Assembly (NCBI GenBank): GCA_029817715.1
Contig: JARUPY010000252.1
Location: 1,674,001-1,738,000, forward strand
Source of the DNA: Melastoma dodecandrum
Lineage: Eukaryota; Streptophyta; Magnoliopsida; Myrtales; Melastomataceae
Length of the DNA: 64,000 bases
Reading direction: 5' to 3'
Both the position numbers and the translations under genes were made by a program. The notes under the pieces were generated by a model that did no database searches, was not told the origin of the DNA, and was given only the letters and a program-made list of their open reading frames with translations. How positions within the stretch are numbered: the stretch's first letter is position 1; each line of letters opens with the position of its first letter. Below are positions 12,913 to 23,422 of the stretch, one piece after another.

Positions 12913-13633
12913 TTCCAAGACGGGAGATCGAATCAAGAACCCGTTCTGCGACGAGGGTTTACTTCCTTCGGCTTTACCAAATCTGATGGGAATGAAATCT
13001 GAAATGGTGGGGGGGGGGGGGGGATTTGGATTGGGGATTTTTAAAACTTGCGCAAAGGAAGGGGACGGCGATTTCGCAATCGCTCCAAGACGAGGTGGTT
13101 GTTGTCGGAGATGGGGAAAGAGAAGGGGAATTTGGGTGCTCGCATGTTGTCTCCGTCTCTTGCCCTGTTTCGTCTCCGATTCTCTTCGATGTTTTCGAAC
13201 CATATCATTATCATATTCATTCATATTCATAGTCGCAGAGAAAATGAGAGATGGAAGGGGGGGGCCCGATCATTAAGCCAAGTCGCAAAAGCATAGGCCG
13301 ATCATGGGCTCTTCTTCTTCTTTTCCTAATCGGCGTGATCAGGACCATTAAAAGGGGCCCTGTTCTGACAAAACCTCCGAGACCCTTCCCATGTATCCGG
13401 GCAGTATCCACGAGGACGACGACCTTTCAAGATGCGGACTTTAGCGGCAGTTTGAAGGAAAACGTTTCGGTCTTTTCCGTCCCCCGGGAAGGAATTCCCG
13501 CCCTTCCCGATCGCCGTCTATCGTCCCCCTTCGTCGATCCAAATCCACCTGAGATCACGAAATAATCCCCGTACTGCATGCAACACCCGATCCGCATAAC
13601 CGCGGTTCGCCGCCTTGATCTTTTGTCACTCAA
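12913..13633. other. Divergent promoter region between MINDY-3 and DUF218-like genes
   Basis: The two start codons are about 720 bp apart and face away from each other. The stretch contains a G15 homopolymer (13009-13023) and otherwise ordinary sequence. No TATA element stands out. Confidence 0.6.
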
Positions 13634-15534
13634 ATGAGTTTTACCCCATTCGACCCCAGCAACGCGCCGCCGCCGAAGTCTTTTCTCGCGTACCCAGGAG
13701 GGGGAGGAGGAGACTTTGACTTGGAATCGGGAACATCCATCAGGAGACCCCGAAAGCTCAGATCATCTTCTTCCTCTCCGTTTCACTCGCTCAAGATGAC
13801 GGATCGGTCCTTAGGTCATCGGATCCAGTATTTTTACAAGATCCACCCATTTCTTGCTTTCGCCGGTTCATTGTCGTTCGGGGTCGCTGTCCTAGTGGTT
13901 TTGTCGGTTTGTCAGTCGAGGTATAGTGGCGTCGTCAGCTACCGCCGTGACTTTGGGGCGGGCGAAGCTTCTGGGGATTACCCGTTTGCACGGCTGAAGA
14001 ACCTTGTGATGGTTGCCGGGCATAGTATTTACACTAGTAGGCGTTGCGAGAAAGTTGAGGAGGAGGGGTCTTGGTTTCTGGAGCCTTACCAGAGGAATCC
14101 CGGTCAGGCGGCTACCTTCGTCGATCATATCAGGGTTGGAGTTGAGGCTGCATCTAGCGATGACAAAGCTTTGCTCTTGTTTAGTGGTGGCGAGACTAGG
14201 AAGGACGCCGGCCCTCGCAGCGAGGCGCAGAGTTATTGGGCTGTTGCGGAGTCTAGAGGGTGGTTTGGTGAGTACTTGATTTCACGAGCTTTGGGTTTTG
14301 GATTTCTTTGGCTTAGGTCGGATGTTGATATGTAGTCTTATTCCTCGTTGTAGTTGATTTTGGTAGATGATGACAAGTTTTCTGGTTGAAGTTGATGCGC
14401 CTCGTGATGGGGTTTAGGTGCTCATTGTAATGTCTGGTTCATAACTGGAGAAGTACACTTAGTTCAGGACATGAAATTGAGGGGCGTATGCTCCATCTCA
14501 AGGAATTGTGTACTCTCCGGATAGCTTGTGATTCTACTTCCGTGCTGATCCTTGAATCTGCATTGATCGGTTTTTGAAAGAGCTTCAATGTCCGAGTAAC
14601 TAGCTTGTAGTCTCAACATGAGTAACCTAGGTTATTGGCATTATTACTGCCAAAAGGTGTTTGTGAATTTATCCAGCTGTTGCGACCTGTATTACTGAAT
14701 GTCATCTGACATATCATGATTGTTGGCTTTATTCAAGTTGGGGGATTGAGGTCCTTGTCTAGTAATGCCCAACGATGGATGATAATGTTGATATTGAGCC
14801 TCTATGGCATGCAGGGAAGGAGAAAAACGTAAGATGGAGATCTCTTACTGAAGAACATGCTAGGGACAGTTTCGAGAATCTTCTGTTCAGTGTATGTCGA
14901 TTCCGGGAGCTTACTGGCGTGTACCCTTCCAACATCACTGTAAGTACTCCTATTAGAGATATTCTCTCAGCGCCTAGAAAGAATTTCCTTCATTCTTTTT
15001 CCTGCTGTGCAATGGTAAAGCATTGCTCTTTATCGTTCGGTACCTGGAAGAGTCAGTTTTTGAGGAGGCAGATTGAGTTTTAGTGTTATCCAGTATTCCT
15101 GGTCATACCGCTTTTTCGTCCGAGGAAATCATATGGTTTTGTTAATAATTTTCGTCGACCCTTTCATTATCAGCTGTTTTTTATGTGAGGAATGCTAATG
15201 CATTTGTTAATTCTAGGTCGTGAGTTATGACTTCAAAGAGGAACGGTTTGCGCATCTTCATCGTGCTGCCATCAGATTCCCCGAACGTCGGTTCTTTTAT
15301 TCAGGCACCCCAACCTCGTCAGCATCGAGACAAGCAGCCCTGAAAGGCGAGCATCTGGTCCGGTTGCAATTCCAGAAAGATCCTTACGGTTGTCAAGGTT
15401 CATTGCACCGTAAGAAGCTAGGCCGGGATCCATTTCACCGGACCATACCCTATCCTAAAGGTTGTCCCGAGATTGAGAATCTGTTTCGATATTGTGGGAC
15501 AACTCCATTCGGGGGCTTCCTCCCATGGGATTAA
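13634..15534 (+). CDS. DUF218-like single-pass membrane protein
   Basis: Exons 13634-14267, 14815-14939 and 15217-15534 splice in frame to 358 residues. After a disordered Pro/Gly/Ser-rich N-terminus there is one hydrophobic segment (about 75-97, [20 protein letters not shown]). The rest resembles the YdcF/DUF218 fold: VMVAGHSIY, then [10 protein letters not shown] (the conserved SGG-type turn), [21 protein letters not shown] and [11 protein letters not shown]. The C-terminus has a conserved Cys/Pro-rich end ([14 protein letters not shown]). Plant and fungal relatives are uncharacterised; a Golgi or ER membrane location is inferred only from the single membrane segment. The start is the first ATG of the frame. 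It converges tail to tail with cytochrome c1. Confidence 0.85.
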
Positions 15535-15905
15535 AAGAACGTGACAGTTATTTTCCGAATCCGGCGAATGTCTTGTACAACTATACAGAACTAAACTCTC
15601 CAAATTTTGTGCCACGAAAAGCAACTTTCATTAACAAGTATATGTGAATAAGTCGCCAAAGTCTGCAGGCAACCTCATGTATCCTACAGGTTGTGAACGA
15701 CTTGAGTCCCTTAAATGTGCACCAGAGCAACTATCACGCCAATGAAGGAAGGGTAGAGGGAATGCCGATTCGGACAAACTAAACCCCCAGCCGACAAATA
15801 AACAATATGCCTGTATCAACCAAGCCTTATTCCGAATCTATTTTCTGCAAAATAGATCTCCTAGCTAGATACCGCGCCAAGTCGTAGGAGACAATATCAA
15901 GTAAG

Positions 15906-15981
15906 GCAGATGATTAAAACCAAAGTAAGAATATGATCGGGTCGCAGATGATTAAAACCAAAGTAAGAATATGATTGGGGT
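15906..15981. repeat. 38-bp tandem duplication
   Basis: Two adjacent copies (15906-15943 and 15944-15981) match almost perfectly over the first 32 bases. They lie in the short convergent stretch 15535-16025 between the DUF218-like and cytochrome c1 stop codons, probably inside the cytochrome c1 3' untranslated region. Confidence 0.85.
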
Positions 15982-16025
15982 TCGATTATTTCCAGCGCTC
16001 CCAGACTGCCCGTGAGAATAAAAAG

Positions 16026-18037
16026 CTAGTTGACAACGTCAACAACCAACTTCCGAGATTTCAGAACCGACCACTTCATCCGCCTGTAATAACCAGCTTG
16101 GAGCAAAGCCAGAGACAATACAAATATCCACTTAAATCCCATCTGCACCAGGAACACAACCAATTATTTTCATAATTCAGTACCCAGAATTATATCTAAA
16201 AGATCACAAAAGAAGCAGACACATACCAGTTTCCTCTCTTCCATTTCTGGTTCGGCAGCCCAAGAAAGAAATGTCACGACATCCTTCCCCATCTGACAAA
16301 TAAAGAGGAAACCATGGGTTCAGTCGTTCATGGAAAAAAAGATATAATCGCAACAATAACCTCCATCGCTCAATAAAATACCTGAGACTCAGATGCTGGG
16401 GTACCATCTTCATACTCTACGGCACCATCGTTAAGCATCTTAGGCATGGCAATTGCTCCACCAGGGAAGTAAGGGTTGTAATGAAGACCTTCACGTATCT
16501 GAACTCGGAAATCAATAAAGATATCATACAACTATTTTGGATAAGAGAAACACAAGAAGAAATCATCAAGTTAGTAAATAAGACAAACTCTTATATTATA
16601 CTTCCACTATTGAAAGCCATTAATCACAGAACAGATAACTACTAAAAGGAGTCACGTAGGATGTAATTACTATCGAGCACAAGAAGTCATTAAGCAGAAG
16701 AGATTCAAACAATATTTCACAAAACTAAATTACTACCGAAACTCCAGCAGGGGGATCACGATAACCAGTGAGAAGAGCAAACACATAGTTTTGACCATCA
16801 TGACGAGCCTGGCATTAAATTAATCTGAGTTAGCACCAACGCCAGGAGACAGCTCATCATCAAGATGTCAGATTCAGAATTGGTAACTACTTTAGTGATC
16901 AAACTCAAGTCAGGAGGGTAAGCCCCTCCATTGGCAAATCTGGCTGCTGCTTCATTGGTATATGGCTGAGGGAAACGATCACTGAGTTTTCCAGGACGAG
17001 TGAACATCTCACCCACGTCATTAGGCCCATCAACTACCTCAATCTCAGCAGCCATAGCCTTCACTTCCTCTTCCGTGTAAGCAACACCAACTAAATCGCG
17101 ATATGAGATAAGCGACATGGAATGGCAAGATGCACAAACTTGCTGATAGACCTGGTGCCCACGACGAATCCTGCTCATTGACAACATTTCAGATAGGGTC
17201 CAAACCATCAAATGTGAAAGTATTCCATTTGTAGCAAGCACAGCACTCATTCATGCAAGTTCTTCATGACACCAGTCCGACAACACCAACTATCACACAA
17301 AGCACATCGCAAAATCCTCTTGCAAGTTATGGGAAGGAACAAAAAGCAAATCTGTAGTGAGTGCAGTACTAACGATGCATGATCATATGAACTGAGGATG
17401 CCCTTGTGAGGCCAGGGATAACTCGGGCATGCCAGGCCATGCTCGGCCTCGTCAGCAGATGAGACAATTGTCGCGAATCCCAAGAACCCTGTGATGCCAG
17501 CTCCAAGGAATGCTAATTTACTCAAGTTATTAGACTCGAAGAATCGAGAACCATCATGTCCAGAGGCCTGAACAAAACACAAGAGCAAAACAAAAACAAG
17601 TCCTAAATAAGTGAATGACAGAAACCAGAACCAAATAATGGTCGTCTTTGTCGTCATCGTCGTCACCATCGCAACGAGATCCACTTCACAATCCGTAACT
17701 AGTAAGATCTAAAGAGCTATTCCAAGGCCACATGGTCAGGTGCCAAATAACTAGACAACAAGATCGCGTTTTGTCAATATGGGAATGTTAAACTAACTGC
17801 CCGGAACCTCCCCAGAGATCCGGGACCAAACTGCGACCCATATAACCGGGGAACTAACTCCCTTCCCCCTGCCTTCCAAAATAGAAAGATCAAGCCGAAG
17901 AAATTCCTTCCCAGATCGAGTCGAAAAGCGATCCAATCACGGCCATCATCAACGGGAGGAAGGAACAAGACCTTTGACTGAGGATGAAGCTTCCTGAGCC
18001 GGAGCAGCTGGCGCATCAGTCCTTCTCCTCCGCCCAT
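16026..18037 (-). CDS. CYC1: Cytochrome c1, heme protein of mitochondrial complex III
   Basis: Carries electrons from the Rieske protein to cytochrome c in the inner mitochondrial membrane. Seven exons (18037-17972, 17567-17374, 17170-16891, 16808-16737, 16498-16382, 16292-16227, 16142-16026) join in frame to 303 residues. The heme site is CASCH ([12 protein letters not shown], exon 3). The conserved stretches [33 protein letters not shown] and [14 protein letters not shown] are present, as is the axial-Met region [14 protein letters not shown]. The C-terminal membrane anchor in exon 7 ends in a basic tail ([15 protein letters not shown]). The N-terminus is Arg/Leu-rich, as expected for a bipartite mitochondrial presequence. 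The start could be 18037 or the in-frame ATG at 18016. Length is as in other plants. It is divergent from the GUX gene. Confidence 0.94.
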
Positions 18038-18930
18038 TCGCGGTTCCGACCCCGCCCCAACCTCCCCTCAAAGACCGAGACGACCACGACCTCCCCGACG
18101 CCAATCGAAGATCCACCACCACGCTCTCTCCCGTCGCAGATTTCGAAGAAGCAGCCAGCCCCTGGACCCACTCCGACTAGGGTTTGATCCCCTTCCGGGT
18201 CGGGCCGGGCCGACAACCTCCATGGGCCCTTGTCATGATTTAAACCATTTTACTTTCCTTTGTGGAAAAATCTAATCTTTATGATGAAAAGGGCATGGGC
18301 ATAATTCTGTATGCAAAATTTAAAACCAAATACTCATTGAATAATGATATCAATCGACTTTGTAAACATAGAGAATCAACCTCTCCAGAAACTTACTTAA
18401 AGCTTAGAAGGGAACACCAAGCCAATCCCATTAAATCATTTACGAGTAGAGAAGTAATCCCAGCAACCTTAGAATAGAAACCCATTCATATCAAACCAAC
18501 TACTTCCTTTATTAAATATCAAAACCCCATTTAAACTTGTAGAAAGAAGAAAAGTTTCTTTTGGTTGCCCATCCGGTTTCCGGAGCATCGCTCCGACTAA
18601 TCTGAATTTGACCCTAATAGGACACCTGACTATGTTGGGTGAGTTTTCCAACGGGATGGCTGCGTAGGGTAAATTTCGAACCCGATACCACCTTCCAGTG
18701 AGTCGAAACTCCTTACCGACCCATATCGGTAGAAAAGTTACTATGCGTGTTTTTTTTGACATTGACTTTTACTTGCCTCCACGGTCACTCACTAAGTTGA
18801 GTGCGTTTATTTGGTCAGTTCCTTGCTTAGTTCAAACTCTCCCGAATTTTTTTTAACTGCTATAAACGGCTTTCTTTCTCCTTTCTCTTCTCTCTGGAGA
18901 AAAAAGACTCGTTCTTTCCTCGGTTTTCGG
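18038..18930. other. Divergent promoter region of cytochrome c1 and GUX genes
   Basis: About 0.9 kb between divergent start codons. It probably holds both promoters. At about 18560-18780 there is a compact stretch with an imperfect palindrome around a GGTTCGAAATT-like box on the minus strand and a GGAGC-GCTCC hairpin. It looks like an old repeat relic, but I could not assign it to a family. Confidence 0.5.
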
Positions 18931-20729
18931 ATGATGGACTGCCAGAGATCGCCAACCTCTACCCTCATCCTCCTCACCATCCTCTTCGGTTCTGTCCTAA
19001 CCATTTACCGCTCCACGATTTACGGCGACGATGACCGTGATCTTGGCTCTTCCTTCCATAGGTGTGTTCGGTTCCTTGTTTTATCGTATCGGTGATTCGC
19101 TCCTCGAAGCGAAGACCGCTTCTTGATCGACTCATTTCCTTGCACAGGTCTACTTTGGGGTTTGTTCGAGAACGGGGCAGGAGAGTGAATCCCGCCTATG
19201 CATCCAGTGTGGAGATCGACTGGCGTGAGGTCTCGAGTGTAGTTGGTAGCATAAAGGATGTGGACAGGCACGAGTCCATCGGCCTGCTCAACTTCAACAA
19301 CGATGAAATCGGTCGGTGGAAGAAGCTAATGCCGGATGTGGAGCACGTTACGCTTCGCTTGGAGCATGTTCCGGAGAATGTGACATGGGACACGCTTTAT
19401 CCCGAGTGGATTGACGAAGAAGAAGAAGATGAGGTCCCGAAGTGCCCCGACATTCCTCCTGTTCATAACCCCAACGGGCAGAGGAGTGGCCTCGTTGTGT
19501 GCAAGCTCCCATGTGATAAGTCTAGGAAGTGGCATGGCGATGTCCCCAGGTTACACCTGCAACTTTCAGCAGCAAAGCTTGCGGCTTCTTCGTGGAGCAA
19601 CCGTCCCGTATATGTCCTTTTCATTTCGGAGTGCTTCCCAATCCCTAACCTCTTCACATGCAGAGAATTGGTTGCTCGCAATGGCAACACATGGCTTTAC
19701 AAGCCAAACTTGAATAAACTTCGAGAACGGGTCCGGCTCCCGGTGGGATCATGCGAATTGGCCGCGGTGCACCAGCCCGTTGATCAGTCATATGGTCGAT
19801 CGTGGCCCCAGCAAGAGGCTTATGCCACAATCTTGCACTCTGCCCCAACATATGTCTGCGGGGCAATCGTGGCAGCCCAAGCAATTCGTATGGCGGGATC
19901 AACCCGTGATCTGGTCATACTTGTGGATGACACGATCAGCGAGGTAAACAGGGAAGGCCTGAGGACGGCCGGGTGGAAAGTGTATCCAATTCAGAGGATT
20001 CGAAATCCAAAAGCACAGCCGGATGCATATAATGAGTGGAACTACAGCAAGTTCCGCCTCTGGCAGCTGACCCAGTACGATAAGATAGTCTTCATCGATG
20101 CCGATCAGCTGGTTCTAAGGAATATTGATTTCTTGTTCCAGTTGCCCGAATTATCTGCGACAGGCAATAGTGACTCCATGTTCAACTCCGGCGTGATGGT
20201 GATCGAGCCCTCGAATTGCACTTTTCATTTCCTGATGGATCACATCAATGAGATCGAGTCCTACAATGGAGGCGATCAAGGGTACGTGAACAAAGTCTTC
20301 ACGTGGTGGCACCGGATCCCGCGACACGTAAACTTCCTGAAACATTTTTGGGAGGGAGATTCCAATGAGATGAAAGAGAGGAAGACTGAGCTCTTTGGCG
20401 CAGAACCCCCGGCGCTGTACGTGATTCACTACCTTGGACTCAAACCGTGGCAATGCTTCCGGGACTACGACTGCAACTGGAACGTGGACTACTACAGGGA
20501 GTTTGCAAGTGATGTCGCACACGAGAGGTGGTGGAAGTTGCACGACGGGATGCCAGAGGAATGGCAGCATTTCTGCCTGCTGAGCGCGGAACGGAAGGCG
20601 GCACTCGAGCGGGAGCGAAGGCGGGCAGAGGAGGGGAACTACACGGACGGTCACTGGAGGATCGAGATCAAGGACAAGCGAATGACATACGTCGACGATC
20701 CAGGCTCTCAGAAATCTTACAGTCAATGA
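18931..20729 (+). CDS. GUX-type xylan alpha-glucuronosyltransferase (GT8, PGSIP family)
   Basis: Transfers glucuronic acid from UDP-GlcA onto the xylan backbone in the Golgi. Exons 18931-19061 and 19148-20729 splice in frame to 570 residues, which is the length of the shorter GUX4/GUX5 group as I remember it. A type II membrane anchor lies at about 9-29 (STLILLTILFGSVLTIY). The GT8 catalytic core has the DxD motif in FIDADQLVLRNIDFLF (DAD at about 361-363), followed by NSGVMVIEPSNCTF, GGDQGYVNKVFTWWHRIP and HYLGLKPWQCFRDYDCNW. The long stem between anchor and core ends in a Glu-rich segment. An ATG three bases downstream (18934) is an alternative start. The next gene, only 0.7 kb downstream, is another secondary-wall gene. 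Confidence 0.92.
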
Positions 20730-21423
20730 TTCACATCCCTCCATACACATACGGATACAACTGATGTTCGATCATTTATTGTTCGATCATACGGATACAA
20801 ATCATATGATTTACACATTCCAAAGCGAATAACACGAGTACAATCTATTGTTCGATTAGACCCCTGTTCTCAACTGCAACATACATTATCAAAGTTAGTA
20901 TCTCGGTTGGAAACACGTTTTCTTTATAACTTTAATTACTTGTTTATCGACCGTGACACGTTTTTCAAATTTCCGCAAACTACTTTTATTTAACTATCCG
21001 CACACCGCAATACAATTCTCGACGGAGCTGTCGAAAGCAGTGTCCTTAAACTCCGCCGGTTTGTACCAGAAGGGCAAAACTTTATCCGGCAGAAGGTAAA
21101 TGGTCCGATGTAGGAGGTGCTTGAAGCGAAGACGCTGCAGATTCGCAGGTTTCGTCGCAAAAATTTCCCGGCACGTAGGTGACTTGAATCCAATATTTCT
21201 CGGATTAAGCAGCAAGAAAAGCAAGCCTTATGAGCAACTCAACCAGTGAATTCCACTTCAAACAATCGAATAAGTTTCTTCTCGACCATTTCTTGGCATG
21301 AATTCCAAGTCATTTAGAAATAGCTAAACAAGCATTCATTCGAAAAGAATATAAATATCCTCTCTAAGACCTCCTGATCTACTCATTCCGAGTTCAATCA
21401 CACTTCCCAATCCTCCACACAAC
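20730..21423. other. Intergenic region GUX to TED6-like gene
   Basis: About 0.7 kb with the GUX 3' flank and the promoter of the TED6-like gene. The GUX 3' flank carries a short repeated TACGGATACAA motif (about 20750-20800). No coding sequence seen. Confidence 0.6.
21350..21357 (+). promoter_or_regulatory. TATA box of TED6-like gene
   Basis: TATAAATA lies about 70 bp upstream of the ATG at 21424, a normal TATA-to-start distance for a short leader in plants. Confidence 0.55.
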
Positions 21424-21810
21424 ATGAGTACCACCTCCTCCGCGGTGTCCGCCTTCGACTCCTCGAACAGCCGACCGACCCCTGCCCGCGACCACCACCC
21501 TACTGTGATCGTCGTCGTGATCGTTTTGTGTGGAGGGGTTTTTTTAGCTTTCGTTGTGGCCACCCTCCTCTTCTGGTTCCTCAAGAGGAGGAGGAAGACG
21601 AAGAGGACTCACGAGGAAATTGACGTACTTCACGCTGACAAGCACAGGAAGGTCAAGGAGGAGATCATTAAGGGTCCACATGGGATGGAGGCAGTGGTGG
21701 TGTCTGTGGAGGACGACGCCCATGTCGACGGCAGGATCATCAAGAAGGACGGGAAGGAAAAGCTCCACGAAGGCACCCTCGTGATTGAACCGGGACAGGC
21801 GAGTTCCTAG
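21424..21810 (+). CDS. TED6: TED6/TED7-like single-pass protein of secondary wall cellulose synthesis
   Basis: Intronless, 128 residues. A Ser/Thr/Pro-rich N-terminus is followed by one membrane helix (about 27-52, VIVVVIVLCGGVFLAFVVAT). After it come a basic stop-transfer patch (KRRRKTKR) and a conserved cytosolic stretch: EEIDVLHADKHRKVKEEI, GPHGMEAVVVSVEDDAHVDG. This layout is that of tracheary element differentiation-related proteins 6 and 7. As I recall, these sit at the plasma membrane and bind secondary-wall cellulose synthase (CesA7). Support from context: its position between a MINDY-3 gene and SEUSS resembles the remembered order At1g43690, At1g43790 (TED6), At1g43850 (SEU). The assignment rests on remembered family features, not an alignment. 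Confidence 0.65.
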   Translation: MSTTSSAVSAFDSSNSRPTPARDHHPTVIVVVIVLCGGVFLAFVVATLLFWFLKRRRKTKRTHEEIDVLHADKHRKVKEEIIKGPHGMEAVVVSVEDDAHVDGRIIKKDGKEKLHEGTLVIEPGQASS

Positions 21811-22829
21811 GAACCGTAACTCCCCCCCATCCTCCGACCAACCGCTACCGACATCTCTTCTAACATATAATCATCTCGCTTGCTGAGATGTCATGTGTGT
21901 TTATACATGTGATACTATCATCGTCAGTTCATCCGAATAAGAATGTCTTGTTATCGCTAAACACGAGCCCGGACAATGCAGTTATCATGTGGTGGTGGGT
22001 AATGAACAAGCATCAATGTTGGCTCCGTTGTTAGACTGGCGTTCTGTTTGTTATCGAGGGGTCGAAACAGCGCCGAAAACACACATTTCGAGAAGAATTT
22101 CATCACGTAATTCAAAATTCGCTCGAGCGCAATTTCTTTCATCCGAAATCAAACATGGCCTGAGGATTACGGCCGAGCGTGGCTTCCTCCGTGTGCAGAA
22201 ACTTTTGGTTGTTTAGGCTGAAAAGGCTAAAAGGAGGGGATCATCCCTAACAAAAAACCAAACAACCCCAAACCAGACAAGGCAATCTCCGATCACGCTC
22301 TGCTTCGCGTGAACACGAGCATTGAACTGGCCTCTCACCCCAACCTTACCATACGCCCAGTCCCTGCTGAGGCGAAGGCAGCTGTAGGGAGTCAACCGTC
22401 AGGATGCCGCCATCTTGCCCCTCATCTGCTTTCATGACTGCTTTCCCGAGGTTGTAGTGAGCAGAACGGATTTGGAACGTCAAGTCAGCATTGAGGGCAA
22501 GGCTTCATGGAAGGAGGAAAGGCGAGAAGCTACGGGAGAGTGTGGTCCGGGCGGGGGTCATGCCCTGTGCCGATATGCACGTCGTGGCCCCCCCCCCCCC
22601 GCACTCTCTCCGATATCCGCATAACAAACAATTCAATAAAAAGAAATTATCGCTACTGCTCGTGATCGGTTAACGATTCAGGGCCGGGGACCTTTCTACT
22701 GAAGACTGCCTTGTTTCAAATAAGTCATCCGCCGCCTCCGACGGATTATCTAGAGGGGTTGGGAATAATCATACGTTATCTAGAAAAGACCCGAGCTAAG
22801 TGCTTATACATGATTGGCACCCAAATATG
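21811..22829. other. Intergenic region downstream of TED6-like gene
   Basis: About 1 kb without convincing genes. It contains a C11 homopolymer (about 22590-22600) and ordinary single-copy-looking sequence. Confidence 0.55.
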
Positions 22830-23017
22830 GAGGTTTGTACGAATGTACTGTTTGTTTTAAAAAAAATTCGCCAAAAACCGTTCGAGTTTTGAAAACGCGC
22901 CCCCGAATTACAAAGAGGGCGGGTTTTAAACCCGCCCTCCGTCTCCAATGCTTATAAAAAAAATAGGGTTTCGAAAACCCGCCCCTTTAATAAGTAAATA
23001 AAGGGCGGGTGAAAACC

Positions 23018-23089
23018 CGTCCTCTAGCTGAGTTGGTAAAAATAATTTTTAATTTACAAGTGGTCTTGGGTTGGATTTCTGCTAGGACG
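23018..23089 (+). other. tRNA-like module in left arm of foldback element
   Basis: A 72-base block with an A-box-like TAGCTGAGTTGG (23025-23036) and a degenerate B-box GGTTGGATTTC (23069-23079) at the spacing found in tRNA genes. Six bases at the 5' end (CGTCCT) pair with the last six (AGGACG), like an acceptor stem. T runs follow within 10 bases, as for a pol III terminator. The T stem is weak and no clear anticodon arm forms, so this is a degenerate tRNA-derived sequence, not a working tRNA. Confidence 0.55.
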
Positions 23090-23130
23090 AAATTTTTTTT
23101 AATTTTTTGAAAAAACATTACTCAAAATTG

Positions 23131-23202
23131 TTGCTAAAAGGAATCGAACCCAAGACCTTTCGTAAACTAACGAAACACTTTGACCGACTAAGTTAGAGGG
23201 GG
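23131..23202 (-). other. tRNA-like module in right arm of foldback element
   Basis: On the minus strand, A-box-like TAACTTAGTCGG (23195-23184) is followed 33 bases later by an exact-looking B-box GGTTCGATTCC (23150-23140). It aligns with the left-arm module, including the shared GGTCTTGGGTT, so the two face each other as inverted copies. The acceptor stem is lost. Confidence 0.55.
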
Positions 23203-23422
23203 GTAATTTGATTACTTGTGGACAGGGGCGGGTTTTCAAAACCCGCCCCCGAAACCCTTTTTTTTTTAAAGTGTTCGAGGGCCCGCCCTCTTTATTATTT
23301 GGGGGACGCGTTTTCAAAATGCGCCCCCTCGACAGTATTCAGGTAATTTCTCAAACTCGGACCATTTTTCGCGAATTTTTTAAAAAACGAATGGTAATAC
23401 CGTACAAACCTCCTCAAATATG

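Larger units (their letters stand above)
22830..23414. mobile_element. Foldback (long inverted repeat) element, non-autonomous, 585 bp
   Basis: The left end reads GAGGTTTGTAC and the right end GTACAAACCTC. The similarity continues inward as two long inverted arms through T/A runs, a TTCGCCAAAAA-like block and GC-rich blocks of the type GGGCGGGTTTT. The octamer CAAATATG lies directly outside both ends (22822-22829 and 23415-23422), a likely target site duplication of 8 bp, or 9 bp with one mismatch. That length suits hAT or Mutator-like elements. There is no transposase. Each arm carries a tRNA-like block near the centre. A related element lies at 34130-34584. Confidence 0.75.

Noticed and set aside
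12913..13230. Upstream extension of the MINDY-3 first exon
   Set aside because: Open frame but low-complexity, with a G15 tract between, and the conserved UIM start lies at 12912.
18469..18762. 97-codon minus-strand frame in the cytochrome c1/GUX interval
   Set aside because: No family resemblance and it overlaps a palindromic repeat-like stretch; more likely an old repeat relic than a gene.
23018..23089. A functional tRNA gene
   Set aside because: The boxes and acceptor stem are tRNA-like, but the T stem is poor, there is no anticodon arm, and the sequence is an inverted partner of the other arm.
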